Shown: piece by piece, positions 42,945-53,649 of the stretch
Layout: every line of letters begins with the position of its first letter
How positions within the stretch are numbered: position 1 is the first letter of the stretch
NCBI GenBank assembly: GCA_002989075.1
Contig: PSQN01000001.1
Location: 595,760 to 659,759 of the forward strand
Length of the DNA: 64,000 bases
Source of the DNA: Arthonia radiata
Taxonomy: Eukaryota; Ascomycota; Arthoniomycetes; Arthoniales; Arthoniaceae
Reading direction: 5' to 3'
Notes under the pieces: generated by a model
Seen by the model: the letters and a program-made list of their open reading frames with translations, nothing else
The model's database searches: none
Told to the model about the DNA's origin: nothing
Position numbers and translations under genes: made by a program

Positions 42945-45900
42945 TTACCACCGCCTCCCATACACCTCACCAAACTGCCCCTGCACCTTCGGTTTCCCTG
43001 CATGACCACCACTCACCACCCTTTGCCCTCCAGCACTATGGCTCCCCTGACTCCTCTGACTGCCCACACTATCCAACACCCGCCCACTGTCCACATCAAT
43101 TCCACCATCCCCATGGCTAGTATCATGCTCGGCATTCCTGTTGAACAGATTGAGTATATCATTCATACTCAACTTGTTCACGGCCTTCCCGCCTTCGAGC
43201 GCCGCATTAGCAAGTTCACGCTTCTTCTCTTGTAGCGCAATAATCCGTTCTTCAACGCTGTCCTTGATCGTGATCTTGTACACCTTCACAGCCTGCGTCT
43301 GATTCAGGCGGTGCACACGATCGATCGCCTGCTCTTCCACAAAGGGGTTCCAGAAGGGTTCAAGTAATACGACCCTGGAAGCTGCGGTGAGGTTGAGGCC
43401 AAGAGAGCCGCAGCGCAAAGAACATAGCATAATGCGTGTCTTGGGGTCATTACGCAGAGAGTGCAGCGAGGCTTCGCGGGCGTCATTGCGCATCTTTCCG
43501 TCGTACCTCACGAAGCGGAAGCCAGCGTCAGAGAGAAAGGGCTCGATGATGTCGAGCATTGAGGTAAACTCGGAAAAGACGATGAATTTATGAGAGGCGC
43601 ACTCGGCGCGGAGGATGGAGAGAAGGCGGCGGATCTTTGTAGATTGGATGAGCGTGCCTTTGGGTGGGCCGTCGCTGGTGAAGGAAGCGTCATCTTCAGA
43701 GGCGTCTGACGAATCTTCTGAAGCAGAGGTCTCGTCATCAGAGACAAGCCACTCACCGCCGCCTTCAGCGTCCTCGTCTTCTTGGCCGCCGGCTTTGCCT
43801 AGGTGATTGTTCGATTGTTGAGAGGTTCCGACGATCCACTCGCCTTCTGAGTTTGTATCTTCATCGTCCTCATCGTCGACGATGATCTTGCGAGTGCGCT
43901 TTCGCCTCGCCTCAGAGGCGCGCCGCTTCTCCTTCCTATCCTTTTGGTGTTTGTGCTTCTTCTTGCCCTTGCTCTTGCTGATATCTCCACTGCTCATGAG
44001 AGAGTGGTTATTCAGATCATTTTCGCAATCGCTACATCTAATGGCACCCTCGCGAGCCTCCTCTTCCGGTATGACATTCTGACAAGCATCGCACTTCTTC
44101 GTCTTGACCGATAGATTGGAGAACATGCTCGTTACGTCGCCGAGGTCATCGTCCATGAGATTGCCCTTTCGACCCGGCTGCGAGTTCATTCCCGAGATAA
44201 TCTCCGCTTCGGTCTTGAGGTTCTTCTTGATCAAGTTGGGATGGTTACACAGCTGTCGAAGCCGAAGCAGCAGCACAAGCGCTCCAATGTAGTCGGACTT
44301 CTTCTCGCCCATCAATGCTTCAAGGCTCTTCTCTGTGCGCTCCGCGAAACGGGTGTAAAATGCCCGCTCTTGCGCATTAAACTCCGCCTCGACGCTCTCA
44401 ACATCGCGCGCAACGATCTGGAAACCTTCACTGCCTTCTTTGCCGTCTTTGTTGCCGCCTTTGCCAAAGTTCAGGCCACCGTCCTTCTTCAGCACGTCTT
44501 TCGTACGGCGCTTCATGAAGGCTTTCAGGAAGTATTGCAACCGCTTCATCGCTATGCCGCCTTTGCCGTTTTTCATCGGGTTACCAATCTGGTCTTTCCA
44601 GACCTTGAGATCAGTGAAAGGCTTGATCTGGAGAAATCGAATGAGTGATTGCAATTCATCGAGGTTGTTCTGCATTGGGGTGCCGGTCAAGCACCATCGG
44701 TAGACGGACTTCAAGGCATACGAGCCCTTTGTCATCTTCGCGTTGCGGTTCTTGATGGTATGAGCCTCGTCGAGGATGACCCTGAACCAGTGCACGCCAA
44801 AGCAGCCGACTTTGAGGCCACCGTCTTGTGGCGACGACGATGCATGCTCAGAAGTGAGCGTCTGGTAGGTTGTGATCACAACATCGTACTTCTTAAGGTC
44901 CTCATAGGATTTTGTCCGAGACGGGCCATGGTGCACCAGCACCTTCAGCTTGTGCGAGGGGAGTACCTTGTCCTTAATTTCGGCCTCCCACTGCTTGATC
45001 AATGCCAAAGGCGCGACAACCAGCGTGCCCTTGCCAGCCGCCTCGGGGAACTTCTTCTTCGGATTTTCTTTGACCCACTGCGCAGACGGTCGAGGATTGG
45101 ACAGAATGAGACCGAGCGCTTGAATGGTCTTGCCCAAGCCCATGTCGTCAGCGAGGAGGCCGCCCTTGGGCAACACGCCGTTCTTCTTCCGCGTGCCAAT
45201 CTCCTTGTCAAGCATCCAAGCAATGCCGTCAATCTGATGAGGGAGGAGCTTGACCTTCAGCCCGTCCAACGTTCCATCGTCTTCCTCTTCGTCCTCAGCT
45301 TCAGCATCTTCTTCCTCTTTCTGCTTCTCGTCCTTGGCAATATCAATGTTCTTAAGCTTGTCCGCAAGACGCTCAGCCGCACTATCGGCTTCTTTCTTCT
45401 CCACCTTGGCCTTGCGCTTGCGCAGCCTCGTTTTGGGCTTGTCTTCATCATCCTCTTCAAAAGCGCCTTCCAACAACGCCTTGATGTTCTCGCTCGCTTG
45501 GACTTGATCGACGTAATTATATGGATCAGAGCTGCCAAACCGATCCTCGCTCGCCACAGCCTTGCTCACATCAAAGCCATCATCCGGATCCCTCGTCTCA
45601 CCTCCGGTCAGATCAACCACATTGCGCGCTGCCGGTTGGGCGTACTGCGGCGGTCGCCATTGACCTGCAATAACGGGCCCTTCGGTCTTTGAGGAGAACA
45701 TCGGTCGCGGCGCAGCTGGTATGGTCTGATAGGCGGTGTTTGAGGGTTGGGATATGGGGACGGGAGCAGGACCTGCTTTGGCAGCGTTAGCATACTCTGG
45801 CCCGTACTGCGACATGAAGCTCGGCAAGCGGAAGCCAGTGGATTGCTTGCCAATAAGGTCTGCGGCTGAGTCGCCATAGCTTGGTGCACGAGTGCTCGAT

Positions 45901-46388
45901 GTCGAGGCTGGAATTGGATAGGCGTTGTTTTGTGACGTTTGGCGGTGGTGTTCTGATCGTGGCTGGTTGGGCTTGGGCATGTTGAATACAGATCCATGGT
46001 TGGGCTTTGAGCGGTCGAACAACGGGCGTTGCGCATACGGGTCTACGCCTTCACGGAGCTTTTGTGCGACGATGGTCTGCTCGTACGGCACCCTCTGGGC
46101 AGGCTGTGGCGGCTTCTGTGACGAGCCCATCGATGCGGACGCTGATTGATCTGGCGGCGAGGACTGGTTCAGAAAAGCTGGCGGTCGATCCATCGTGTTG
46201 GACGGTTTGCGAGGGCTTGCGTATTTTGGAGGCTCTCGTTCTTTGACCATGTTGTATTTGGGCTCTGGCGCAACGTTGCCTGACACTTGCTGTAAAGGAA
46301 ACGTGGGCTCCCCCTGCGAAGTCAATGTATTTGTAGGCGCAAAGGCACCGAGCCTCTGCTGATCCTTACGAGGCGATCGTGAAGTCAT
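42945..46388 (-). CDS. SNF2-family DNA-dependent ATPase (Rad5/16-like)
   Basis: Single exon, 1147 aa from ATG 46388 (1187 aa if ATG 46508 is used; MTSRSPRKDQQR looks the natural start). ATP-driven translocase on DNA or chromatin. Seen: a disordered Pro/Gln-rich N-terminal third; helicase lobe 1 with LLPHQIDGIAWML, GGLLADDMGLGKTIQALGLI, VVITTYQTL, the DEAH box in VILDEAHTIKN, and RWCLTGTPMQNN; an inter-lobe insert with CDACQ...CSDC (a Cys4 zinc-ribbon-like pair) and a very acidic/basic stretch; and lobe 2 with KFIVFSEFTSMLD and LNLTAASRVVLLEPFWNP...VHRLNQTQAVKVY. No RING finger or HIRAN domain was found, which argues against true Rad5; Uls1- or TTF2-like remain possible. Nuclear. Confidence 0.88.
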   Translation of the reverse strand: MTSRSPRKDQQRLGAFAPTNTLTSQGEPTFPLQQVSGNVAPEPKYNMVKEREPPKYASPRKPSNTMDRPPAFLNQSSPPDQSASASMGSSQKPPQPAQRVPYEQTIVAQKLREGVDPYAQRPLFDRSKPNHGSVFNMPKPNQPRSEHHRQTSQNNAYPIPASTSSTRAPSYGDSAADLIGKQSTGFRLPSFMSQYGPEYANAAKAGPAPVPISQPSNTAYQTIPAAPRPMFSSKTEGPVIAGQWRPPQYAQPAARNVVDLTGGETRDPDDGFDVSKAVASEDRFGSSDPYNYVDQVQASENIKALLEGAFEEDDEDKPKTRLRKRKAKVEKKEADSAAERLADKLKNIDIAKDEKQKEEEDAEAEDEEEDDGTLDGLKVKLLPHQIDGIAWMLDKEIGTRKKNGVLPKGGLLADDMGLGKTIQALGLILSNPRPSAQWVKENPKKKFPEAAGKGTLVVAPLALIKQWEAEIKDKVLPSHKLKVLVHHGPSRTKSYEDLKKYDVVITTYQTLTSEHASSSPQDGGLKVGCFGVHWFRVILDEAHTIKNRNAKMTKGSYALKSVYRWCLTGTPMQNNLDELQSLIRFLQIKPFTDLKVWKDQIGNPMKNGKGGIAMKRLQYFLKAFMKRRTKDVLKKDGGLNFGKGGNKDGKEGSEGFQIVARDVESVEAEFNAQERAFYTRFAERTEKSLEALMGEKKSDYIGALVLLLRLRQLCNHPNLIKKNLKTEAEIISGMNSQPGRKGNLMDDDLGDVTSMFSNLSVKTKKCDACQNVIPEEEAREGAIRCSDCENDLNNHSLMSSGDISKSKGKKKHKHQKDRKEKRRASEARRKRTRKIIVDDEDDEDTNSEGEWIVGTSQQSNNHLGKAGGQEDEDAEGGGEWLVSDDETSASEDSSDASEDDASFTSDGPPKGTLIQSTKIRRLLSILRAECASHKFIVFSEFTSMLDIIEPFLSDAGFRFVRYDGKMRNDAREASLHSLRNDPKTRIMLCSLRCGSLGLNLTAASRVVLLEPFWNPFVEEQAIDRVHRLNQTQAVKVYKITIKDSVEERIIALQEKKRELANAALEGGKAVNKLSMNDILNLFNRNAEHDTSHGDGGIDVDSGRVLDSVGSQRSQGSHSAGGQRVVSGGHAGKPKVQGQFGEVYGRRW

Positions 46389-46508
46389 CCAGAATGTTAC
46401 AGATTTGTGGTGGGAGTCCAACGTGGCAGCTGTGCCTCTGCGTAGTGCACGCCAAGTGTTTGTGAGTGGCGTTGGCGAGGCAACAGCAAATTGGGACGTG
46501 CACGGCAA

Positions 46509-47137
46509 GATATCATTCTGCGGGCATTATCGTCAAGCTTGCGTCTCGCGCCTTCTTGTACATCTGTCTATAATCTAAGGAGTATGTGATTTAACTTGCA
46601 CCCATCCACCATCCCCAGGTGGCGTTGGCAAGGCAACGACGGGCTTAGGCGTGCAGGGTAGCAGGTAGACGAAGAGATTTAGCACATAATTCTACCGCTA
46701 CGATTCACGAAAGCCGTTTTTACCAATGGTCTGACAACGCATCCGAAAGATCATACTGTCGAAGGTCGAATATTGTATTGTGTATTTATCTTGCGCCTAT
46801 GTGTCTGGATACTCAGACAACTATCTCCGCAGACTCGGTACCATCTCACAAGACGCCGTGCCTCTATATCACTCACTCCGCCCTTGCTCTGATCCCGCGT
46901 ACGCCAGGCGCGTGCTTTCACTCGCCTCCCTGTGTCCCTAGATTCGAACGCCTGTACTAGCGCTCACCCGCCCCACTCTCAAGCAAGTAATGGGTATCAT
47001 AAACATACGTCCTCCCACGAACTGCGATTCTGACAGATCTCCTTCACCGCTCAATGTTGTAGACTGGCGGCTGTTCTCTGCTCCTTCTTGCCTAGTGTCC
47101 CTCGTAAATGCCCAATAATGACCACATAGATTCTTCA
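46509..47137. other. Intergenic region
   Basis: Upstream of the SNF2 gene and 3' side of the kinase gene. No gene seen. Confidence 0.5.
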
Positions 47138-49176
47138 TCACTCCTTGATCCACACTCTGCACCCTTCCTTCCCGAGCACGCCTTCAGGATACTTCTTGGC
47201 TGACGCCGGGCTCTTCCCTCTGTTCTTGCCGCTCTTCAAGAACGCCACAATGCCCTTCGACCGACCGCTTCTTCCACTGTCGTCAATCGCCGAACTGCCG
47301 CTCCTCGTCCCACCCCTCACTCTCGGCGTCGGCAACTTCGATATCGTATTAGTATCGCTCTCAGTCCACGTCGTACTTCGCGTGGGCACGCCGCTTCCGC
47401 TGACGCTCTTGCTACGATGCGCTTGCGGCTTCTGTGGGAGCGTTACCTTTTGCTTTTCTGACTCAGGCGAGCGGCCTTCTGGCTGCCGTGAGCGGACCGG
47501 GACCAGCTGGGGTAGGCTGGCTTGCGAGGTGAGAGGTGGTGAGCCTGTTGGCGAAGGTGGCTGGGAACTCTGTGCGTGTGGTGTAGTAGCTCGAACTTCC
47601 TCGTCTGTTACGATTTGCTCGAGCTGCTGGTCGCCCGGCCGTTCTGAAGTGGCCGAGCCGGGCTCTCTTGGGTCGCCTGAGCCTTCTGCCACGCTTGATA
47701 CCCTGGGCACTGTCAGTATCTGCTTGATAGCGAAGGAGAAAGCAAACTCACTTCTCGAAGGTCGCGGCTGTGTAGTCGAATGGCTCAAAGTACTTTTCGA
47801 TCATCTCATACAATTCCGCCGCGCGCCTTTCTTGATCCGAGGCGTTCTCCTTCAGCTTCGGACGAGGCTTCTGATGCCTTGCTCGAGCCTCAAGCGGTGC
47901 CTCTTCCAGCAATAGCTCCTCGAGGTCGTACGTGGCATCGAAGTTGGTTTTCTCACTCGACGGCACAAACACCGGTGGTATTTGCTTCCGTTCCAGCGCA
48001 TCAAAGTCGATCGGGTAAAAGAAAGGGTGAGAGGTGAAGCTTTCGAAGCTATTAGCGCCTATCCGATCAACGACGCGCTTGCACATGAGCCTTTGAATTG
48101 CGGAGACGCATGATGTATCCACTTGTGGCTGCGTCTGTGGGTACCGAGGATTTGCTGCTTTGATCTTGTTGCCGAGATCTTCGTGATTCCGTGCGTCGAA
48201 GGGCCGCTGGAGAAATTGTCGGCGATCAGCACCTTCACAAATTCCCAGATAACAAGACACTCACCTTCCCATACACGCACTCGTAGAGCACGACGCCTAA
48301 TGACCACCAGTCGACCTCGCACTTGTAATAGCCATCTTCGTACACTTCGGGTGCGAGATACGCCAACGTGCCAGATTTACTCGACAGCGGCCGCTTTGGA
48401 TTCGTGTAGTCAGCAGCAACGTTCTGCATGATTGTCAGAGGCGTGTTGTCCAAACCGAGCAGAGATAACTTACGAAATCTGCCAAATGCACGTGGCCTTC
48501 CGAATCGAGTAGCACGTTGTCGGGCTTGACATCGCGGTGTACGATGCCTTGACTGTGCACGTATCGCAGCGCGCAGCCGAGCTGGGCAGCCCAGAAGCGT
48601 ATTGTTCGCTCCTCGAATGTCTTTCGTGATATGTGAAATCGCAAGTCGCCGCCATTCATGAGATCTACGACCAAGTACCTGTGCGAATTCGGTCAGCCCC
48701 TTGCGACCCAGATCGCTATCAAATAATCATACAGATATTCGTAGTCTTGAAAGCTGTAGCGCAAGTTGCACAAGAACGGGTGATTCAGATGCTCCAGCAT
48801 CTTGCGTTCTCGTATGATATTCCTGACGTTCTCTTGCCGTACGACTGCCATGCGTGTCAGCATCCACGGTTCGCCATCCGATCACATCCTTGTATGCGCA
48901 CCTTCATCTTTCCGAATGTATTTCAGGGCGAACGTCAAGCCGGTGTCCTTCCTTTCCACAATGCGGACCTTGCCAAAAGCGCCCTTGCCGACGACCCTGA
49001 GGAGCTTGAAGTGGTCGAGTTGGACTGTAATGGGCGCAGTGTTAGTGAATGGGATTTCAATGCACCAGACATCCACGCGAAACTGGGGTTCCTCTCTGCG
49101 TCCAAGCGAACGCTCCGTGGAAATGGGACTCACCCTGATCTGTGAAGACCACCGGCCTTCCTTGATTGTTGCCCAT
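47138..49176 (-). CDS. YANK/STK32-like AGC serine/threonine kinase
   Basis: Exons 49176-49134, 49024-48902, 48844-48733, 48678-48474, 48423-48265, 48206-47752 and 47702-47138 encode 553 aa. Seen: [11 protein letters not shown], a Gly-2 myristoylation-type N-terminus like that of STK32; GKGAFGKV glycine loop; FALKYIRK with the catalytic Lys; MVVDL-like hinge [28 protein letters not shown] in place of DFG (ADFNVAADY), exactly as in STK32; [11 protein letters not shown]; and [17 protein letters not shown]-terminal 250-residue tail is Ser/Pro/Lys-rich and disordered, longer than in animal STK32. Substrates unknown. Six introns of 49-109 nt, all phases consistent. Upstream lies a 2-kb region. Confidence 0.92.
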
Positions 49177-51243
49177 CGCTATTATAGACGACGACGGCGG
49201 TCGACAACAGCAAAGGTCTGATCGGCTCGGCGCGCAAGGCAAGCTATGAGATGGAGAGGGTAATGGAGTGTGACGACGTATCGATCATGCTGATCAGCGG
49301 TCTAATCAGGCAGGGGGTCTCTAGGCCAGCTATCAGAGGTGGGCTGCACAACGTCCAAGTGGCCGAAATGCGCGTCGTGCTGTGAAGAAGCTCGAAATGG
49401 ATCTTCTGATCTGTTGGAGAGAGGTAGGTCGACAGAATATCTGATCACAAGTGGAGACAGCGGAGGGCGGTCGGTAGGCGCCAAGAGAGATAGTGGGTTG
49501 AGTCAAGAGGATGGTAGGTGGCGGCGGTAGCGATTCCGCACGACGGCAGCATTAGCAGGTTGAGCTATGCAATCTGGAGGTGGTGAGGGACAGGCGGGAT
49601 TGAGTGAGAGAAAGCGGTAAGGGCTGGGACAGAGGTAGATGCAGACGAAAGGGGTCTAGCGAGAGACGGCACGCGATGGAGCGCAGAGACCCAGTGTTTT
49701 CCGATGGCGCGGGAGAGAGCGGGAGAGAAGTGCAGGTGCAGGAGAGTGGAGTGCTGCTCGATGGTTGAGTGGCAGAAGAGACGAGATGATCTGCTCGCCC
49801 CTCAGACTTAGTGTGGGCTAAGCGAAAGGAAGCGACCACGATCGAGGCAGAAGAGTTCTGGAATGTCTCTTGGTAGATGATGCTGATGACCGACGGCACA
49901 GAAGGTGAGAAGATCGTTACGAATTGTTACGAGCGAGAGTAGTCGAAGTTGGCAGTTTGGGCGGGTTTCATCTGACAGAGGTGTGCGGTCGAGAAACGGG
50001 GGCGAGGAGAGCTGTAGCGAATCAGACAAGACCTGATTGATGCCATCCCCAAACAGCTCCCCATCCTAGTCCGGCATTGCATTATTGCGCATCGAGCTAG
50101 CAAATCATAAGACCGTGCCAGCTGGGCTCTCTCTTGTACTCTTGTACCCTTCATTATCATTTCTGCCCACTCTTGCTCCAGCATCCACACAGTAGTCTGG
50201 ATCCGACGTCAGTATTGAACGCCAATTATTGTCCCAATCAACAACGACAACCAACAGCAATCGCCAAACGGACGAGTGCATCATCACCCATGGCTGGTGC
50301 CGTTTCATGCATGCGTTGCGTGCCCAATGCGACAAGCCACACTTGCCCTTGCCCGACCACGTGCGCGCCTCGTGGCCGCAATGGCTGCATCCTCCCGCCA
50401 ATCCGACCACTCACCGCGCCCCAAATCTCACTCTTAATGTTACTGCTCGTCTCATCTTTCCACTCCGACCGCTGTTATTTGCATTTTGTGTCCTCTTCAC
50501 TCGTCCGCTTGCGTCGGAGTTTGTCCCTTTGACCTCGTGCATGGTCTGATTGTCTTGGCTACATTCCCCGTACCAGTTCGCAGCTAGGACAAGGCGAAAT
50601 CTAGTTGCGAGGCTGGAGTAAGCCGTCAGATCTCGGTCCAGCGTTGCATTTGTCTCAAACCCTCTGCCGAGTCCCGACCCATTGTTCCACCTTCCACGTG
50701 CTGTGGCGCCCTTTTTACTTTGAAGCCTTTGCGAGCTCGCGGCTCGCACAAACGCCCCTTATCTCCACCAACCCCCGGTCTGAAAACCCCGTGGAAGGTG
50801 ACGGGAGCATGCAAGCCGGCGTTGCAAAGTGTCCTGGAATTCGACCCACCCCGAGGGTTCGGTGTCGCTCAGTGTGCGGAAATCATGGTAGATACGGTGG
50901 TATTCTTGACTAGATACAGTCTCTTTATCAATCTTCGCTCATTTTAGATGCGTTGCATGGCAATCTCTCCGAAGACTCCAGCTGAACCAGAATAGTCTGC
51001 ACGCGGACAGCTTCTTGCTTGATGATCTCCATAATGTTTCCCGGAACGCCGGCACCCAGATCCAAACGTCAAGACACTCAGGAGTGAGATCCATGATCGA
51101 CACACGCCGTCTTCCGGTCGATCATAACACGTCACGTTGCAGTTGCATGCTCGTCCATCTCATGTCATATCGTGATGTCGCGTGATCGTCTTTCTTCAAG
51201 GATCTTGCATGCAACATTGCGGCTCCCTGGGCGCGGCGAACTC
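49177..51243. other. 2-kb intergenic region upstream of the kinase
   Basis: The minus strand is C/T-rich at 49550-49800, as in a long kinase leader. Plus-strand ORFs around 50134-50550 are low complexity and not called. Nothing else recognised. Confidence 0.5.
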
Positions 51244-52303
51244 TTACAGCTCGTCCATGTTGCCCGCCGGCTCATCGTCCTCATCTCCAGATTGATAACT
51301 CCCCACTGAGCTCATCTCATCGTCGGACTCGCTGTCGCCGCCGGCGTCGTCCGCAGCTTCTTTGGACGCGAAACGGGACACGTAATCTGCTCATTTTGTC
51401 AGCGATGCTCGAGATGCGGCGACCCAGAGGATGCCTCTCGTGAGCAGCAGAGCTGACCTTTCACCTTGGCTTCATAGCCGTCCTTGTCTCGCATCATCAA
51501 GGCAGCTGCCTCGCCGTTGAGCGGGTCCGTGGGGTTTGGATATCGCAGCAGTTGCGGAAGGAACACCTCGAAGATGTTGACCATATCATACATCGGTGAC
51601 CAGGTCTGGTTGATGACATCGAGGCAGACAGAGCCGGACCTACGATGTTCGTCAACACATCAAGCCCTCCCATGGAGTCAAAGGTGTGGGGGTCCCACAT
51701 TTCATCAATGTTCGGATGGAAGATGCGATTCACGAAGCCTATACTGGGGCTCTTGTAGGGATACTGGTCGGGAAGCTCGACATGGATCTTCCACAAACCG
51801 CCGGAAAAGGGTGCTGCCGCATATCAGCGACCTGAATCTGAGCATAGTAATGGCCGGGCACACTGACTCTCCGTTGGGCCTTTGAATCGTACGAAGAACT
51901 CTTGCCTGAGAGATTGTCAGCTTTGGGTGCTTGTAGATGCCAGCTTGCGTTTTCATGAACGAACACTGCAGCATGATGGTCAGTGTCTTGCTTTAAAACG
52001 AACGCTTAGCGATTCACAGATAAGCTATGTCACCTACTGTTATCATTGACCAGAGTCACCTCGTAGTCGCTCATGAGCCTGGTATCATGTCAGACAGCCG
52101 AGCTGCTGTATCAATCTAGCTACCCCGTTGATAGTGGACGTACATCCTAATACATAGTCAGCATTTGTCGTAGGGTAGTATCTTTCCATATGCCTTACTT
52201 CATGACCTGTATCGAAAAGACCTTCTGTCAGTCAATGGTCTCTTCAGATGCTGGATATACAGCCACTCACGTCTGTCTCGATCCGGCGCTTCGGACTACT
52301 CAT
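51244..52303 (-). CDS. UBC8: E2 ubiquitin-conjugating enzyme Ubc8/UBE2H, micro-exon gene
   Basis: Nine exons give 187 aa: 52303-52271 (33 nt), 52206-52199 (8), 52146-52144 (3), 52078-52038 (41), 51965 (1), 51905-51868 (38), 51813-51699, 51639-51458 and 51386-51244. Joined, the N-terminus reads [39 protein letters not shown], an exact fit to Ubc8/UBE2H. The active Cys85 is in [13 protein letters not shown] and HPN is at 74-76; the tail is Asp/Glu/Ser-rich as in the family. Known: yeast Ubc8 serves the GID ligase that degrades gluconeogenic enzymes. Each intron has GT-AG ends. Skipping the 3-nt exon loses one Met (VMKLMSD); the frame needs the 1-nt exon. Assignment very sure; tiny exons rest on frame and family match. 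Confidence 0.88.
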
Positions 52304-52953
52304 CTTCACTCTTGCGCAAGGCCACTGAGGCCTTGACTGATCTCTCTTGGGATAGGAAGCGGGGATGCCGGCGGGTTTCAGTCAATGGATGTTGATGGAC
52401 GTCGTCCGTGCCTCAGAGCCTCTTGGAAGTAGGTAATGCTCTTTGCAGGTCTTTTGATCGTGTGTCGAGCTGAAGAAGCGTGCAGAGCTGCTTTTTGTCT
52501 GTCGCCCTTCAATGGGGAGGCGTTCAGTGGTGTGCTAAGGCCGAGCTCGTGGAGCTTTCGTCGGGTATGCGCTGCTGTGACGACTCTGTTGAGCAATCTG
52601 TGTAGGGAAGTATTAGCCAAAGAAAGGACAGTAGGCTTAACAAGGTCGATCAGGGATGAACGAGCGAGGGAGACCTGATGATGAAGAGCGTCAGATGATG
52701 GCGGTCTTGCGCGCTCGGCACCTTGCGGGGCGCTTTCACGCAATCGGCCGAGTGACCTTTCTTATCAACCAGCTTATCCGCTCGACAAAGACATTACCTA
52801 CACGCAAGAGCTTATTCTCACATAAATGAGTGGAGCATGTTGAAAATGATTGATAACATAGTCAGTATATACAGCTAGCCCTACGGGTCATCCAGTCGTA
52901 CATCCATCCTCCTAGAGCCAACTTCGATAGACGCAGAGGTGCAAACGTCCACT
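52304..52953. other. Intergenic region
   Basis: Upstream of Ubc8 and 3' side of MsrB. The 121-codon minus ORF at 52378-52743 lacks features. No gene called. Confidence 0.5.
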
Positions 52954-53649
52954 CTATAATTTCTCCTGGCTGATCTTGCCACTACCATCACCCTTCTCAT
53001 TCCCAAAGTTGATGCTCACGCTGTTGACGCAATGCCGTTCATTAGTAGGGGTGTCGTACCCCTCGCCTTTGAAGATATGTCCAAGATGACCCCCGCAGTT
53101 GCTGCACACGATCTCCGTCCGCTCCATACCAAACGTCGTGTCGGTGTGTCGCGTCACGGCGCCCGGAATCGCATCGAAGAATGCTGGCCAGCCGCACCCG
53201 CTCTTGAACTTGTGGTTCGCCCGGTATAGTGGCGCTTCGCAGGCTCCGCAATTGTACGTTGTTGTATCGTCCGGCGAGGGCTGTTGTTTGTCAAAGACGC
53301 CGGTGCCGGGAGCTTCTGTGCCTTTCTCTCGAATGACTCGGAATTGCTCTGCGTAGGTATGTTAATCTCCGTCCTTCGTTCCTCGCGCGGACATGACGGA
53401 GGCTCGAGGGGGCGTACCTTTAGTCAAGATCGCCTGCCACTCGTCGTTGCTCTTTTCCACGGGATAAGACATGTTTCGTGTAGGTGCTGTACTGAATAGA
53501 GACGAGAATAAAGAAGGCACCATAGGAGGTCTAAAGCTTGATGCCCTTGAAAGAGCTGCGAAAGGCTGCTGAGTAGGAATGTATCGCGAGGTGAAGTTTG
53601 AGACGGCGTAGATGGACTGGACTACTTTGGCAAGAGATGGAGGGCGCAT
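52954..53649 (-). CDS. MXR2: Methionine-R-sulfoxide reductase (MsrB), with 1-nt frameshift
   Basis: Exons 53649-53418 and 53349-52954. The enzyme reduces methionine-R-sulfoxide. Exon 1 encodes a basic Ser-rich mitochondrial-type leader then MSYPVEKSNDEWQAILTK. Exon 2 encodes REKGTEAPGTGVFDK, CGAC and CSNCGG (the zinc Cys4 set), FKSGCGWPAFFDAI, RHTD, GHLGHIFKGEGY and the catalytic RHCVNS. The splice gives EQF correctly, but the next bases are TTCCCGAG where the family needs TTC-CGA, one C too many, so the rest lies one frame off and would stop early. No intron can correct it. Either a real mutation or a sequence error. Length otherwise matches fungal MsrB with a leader. Confidence 0.8.

Noticed and set aside
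52378-52743. 121-codon minus ORF upstream of Ubc8
   Set aside because: No conserved-looking block or intron pattern.
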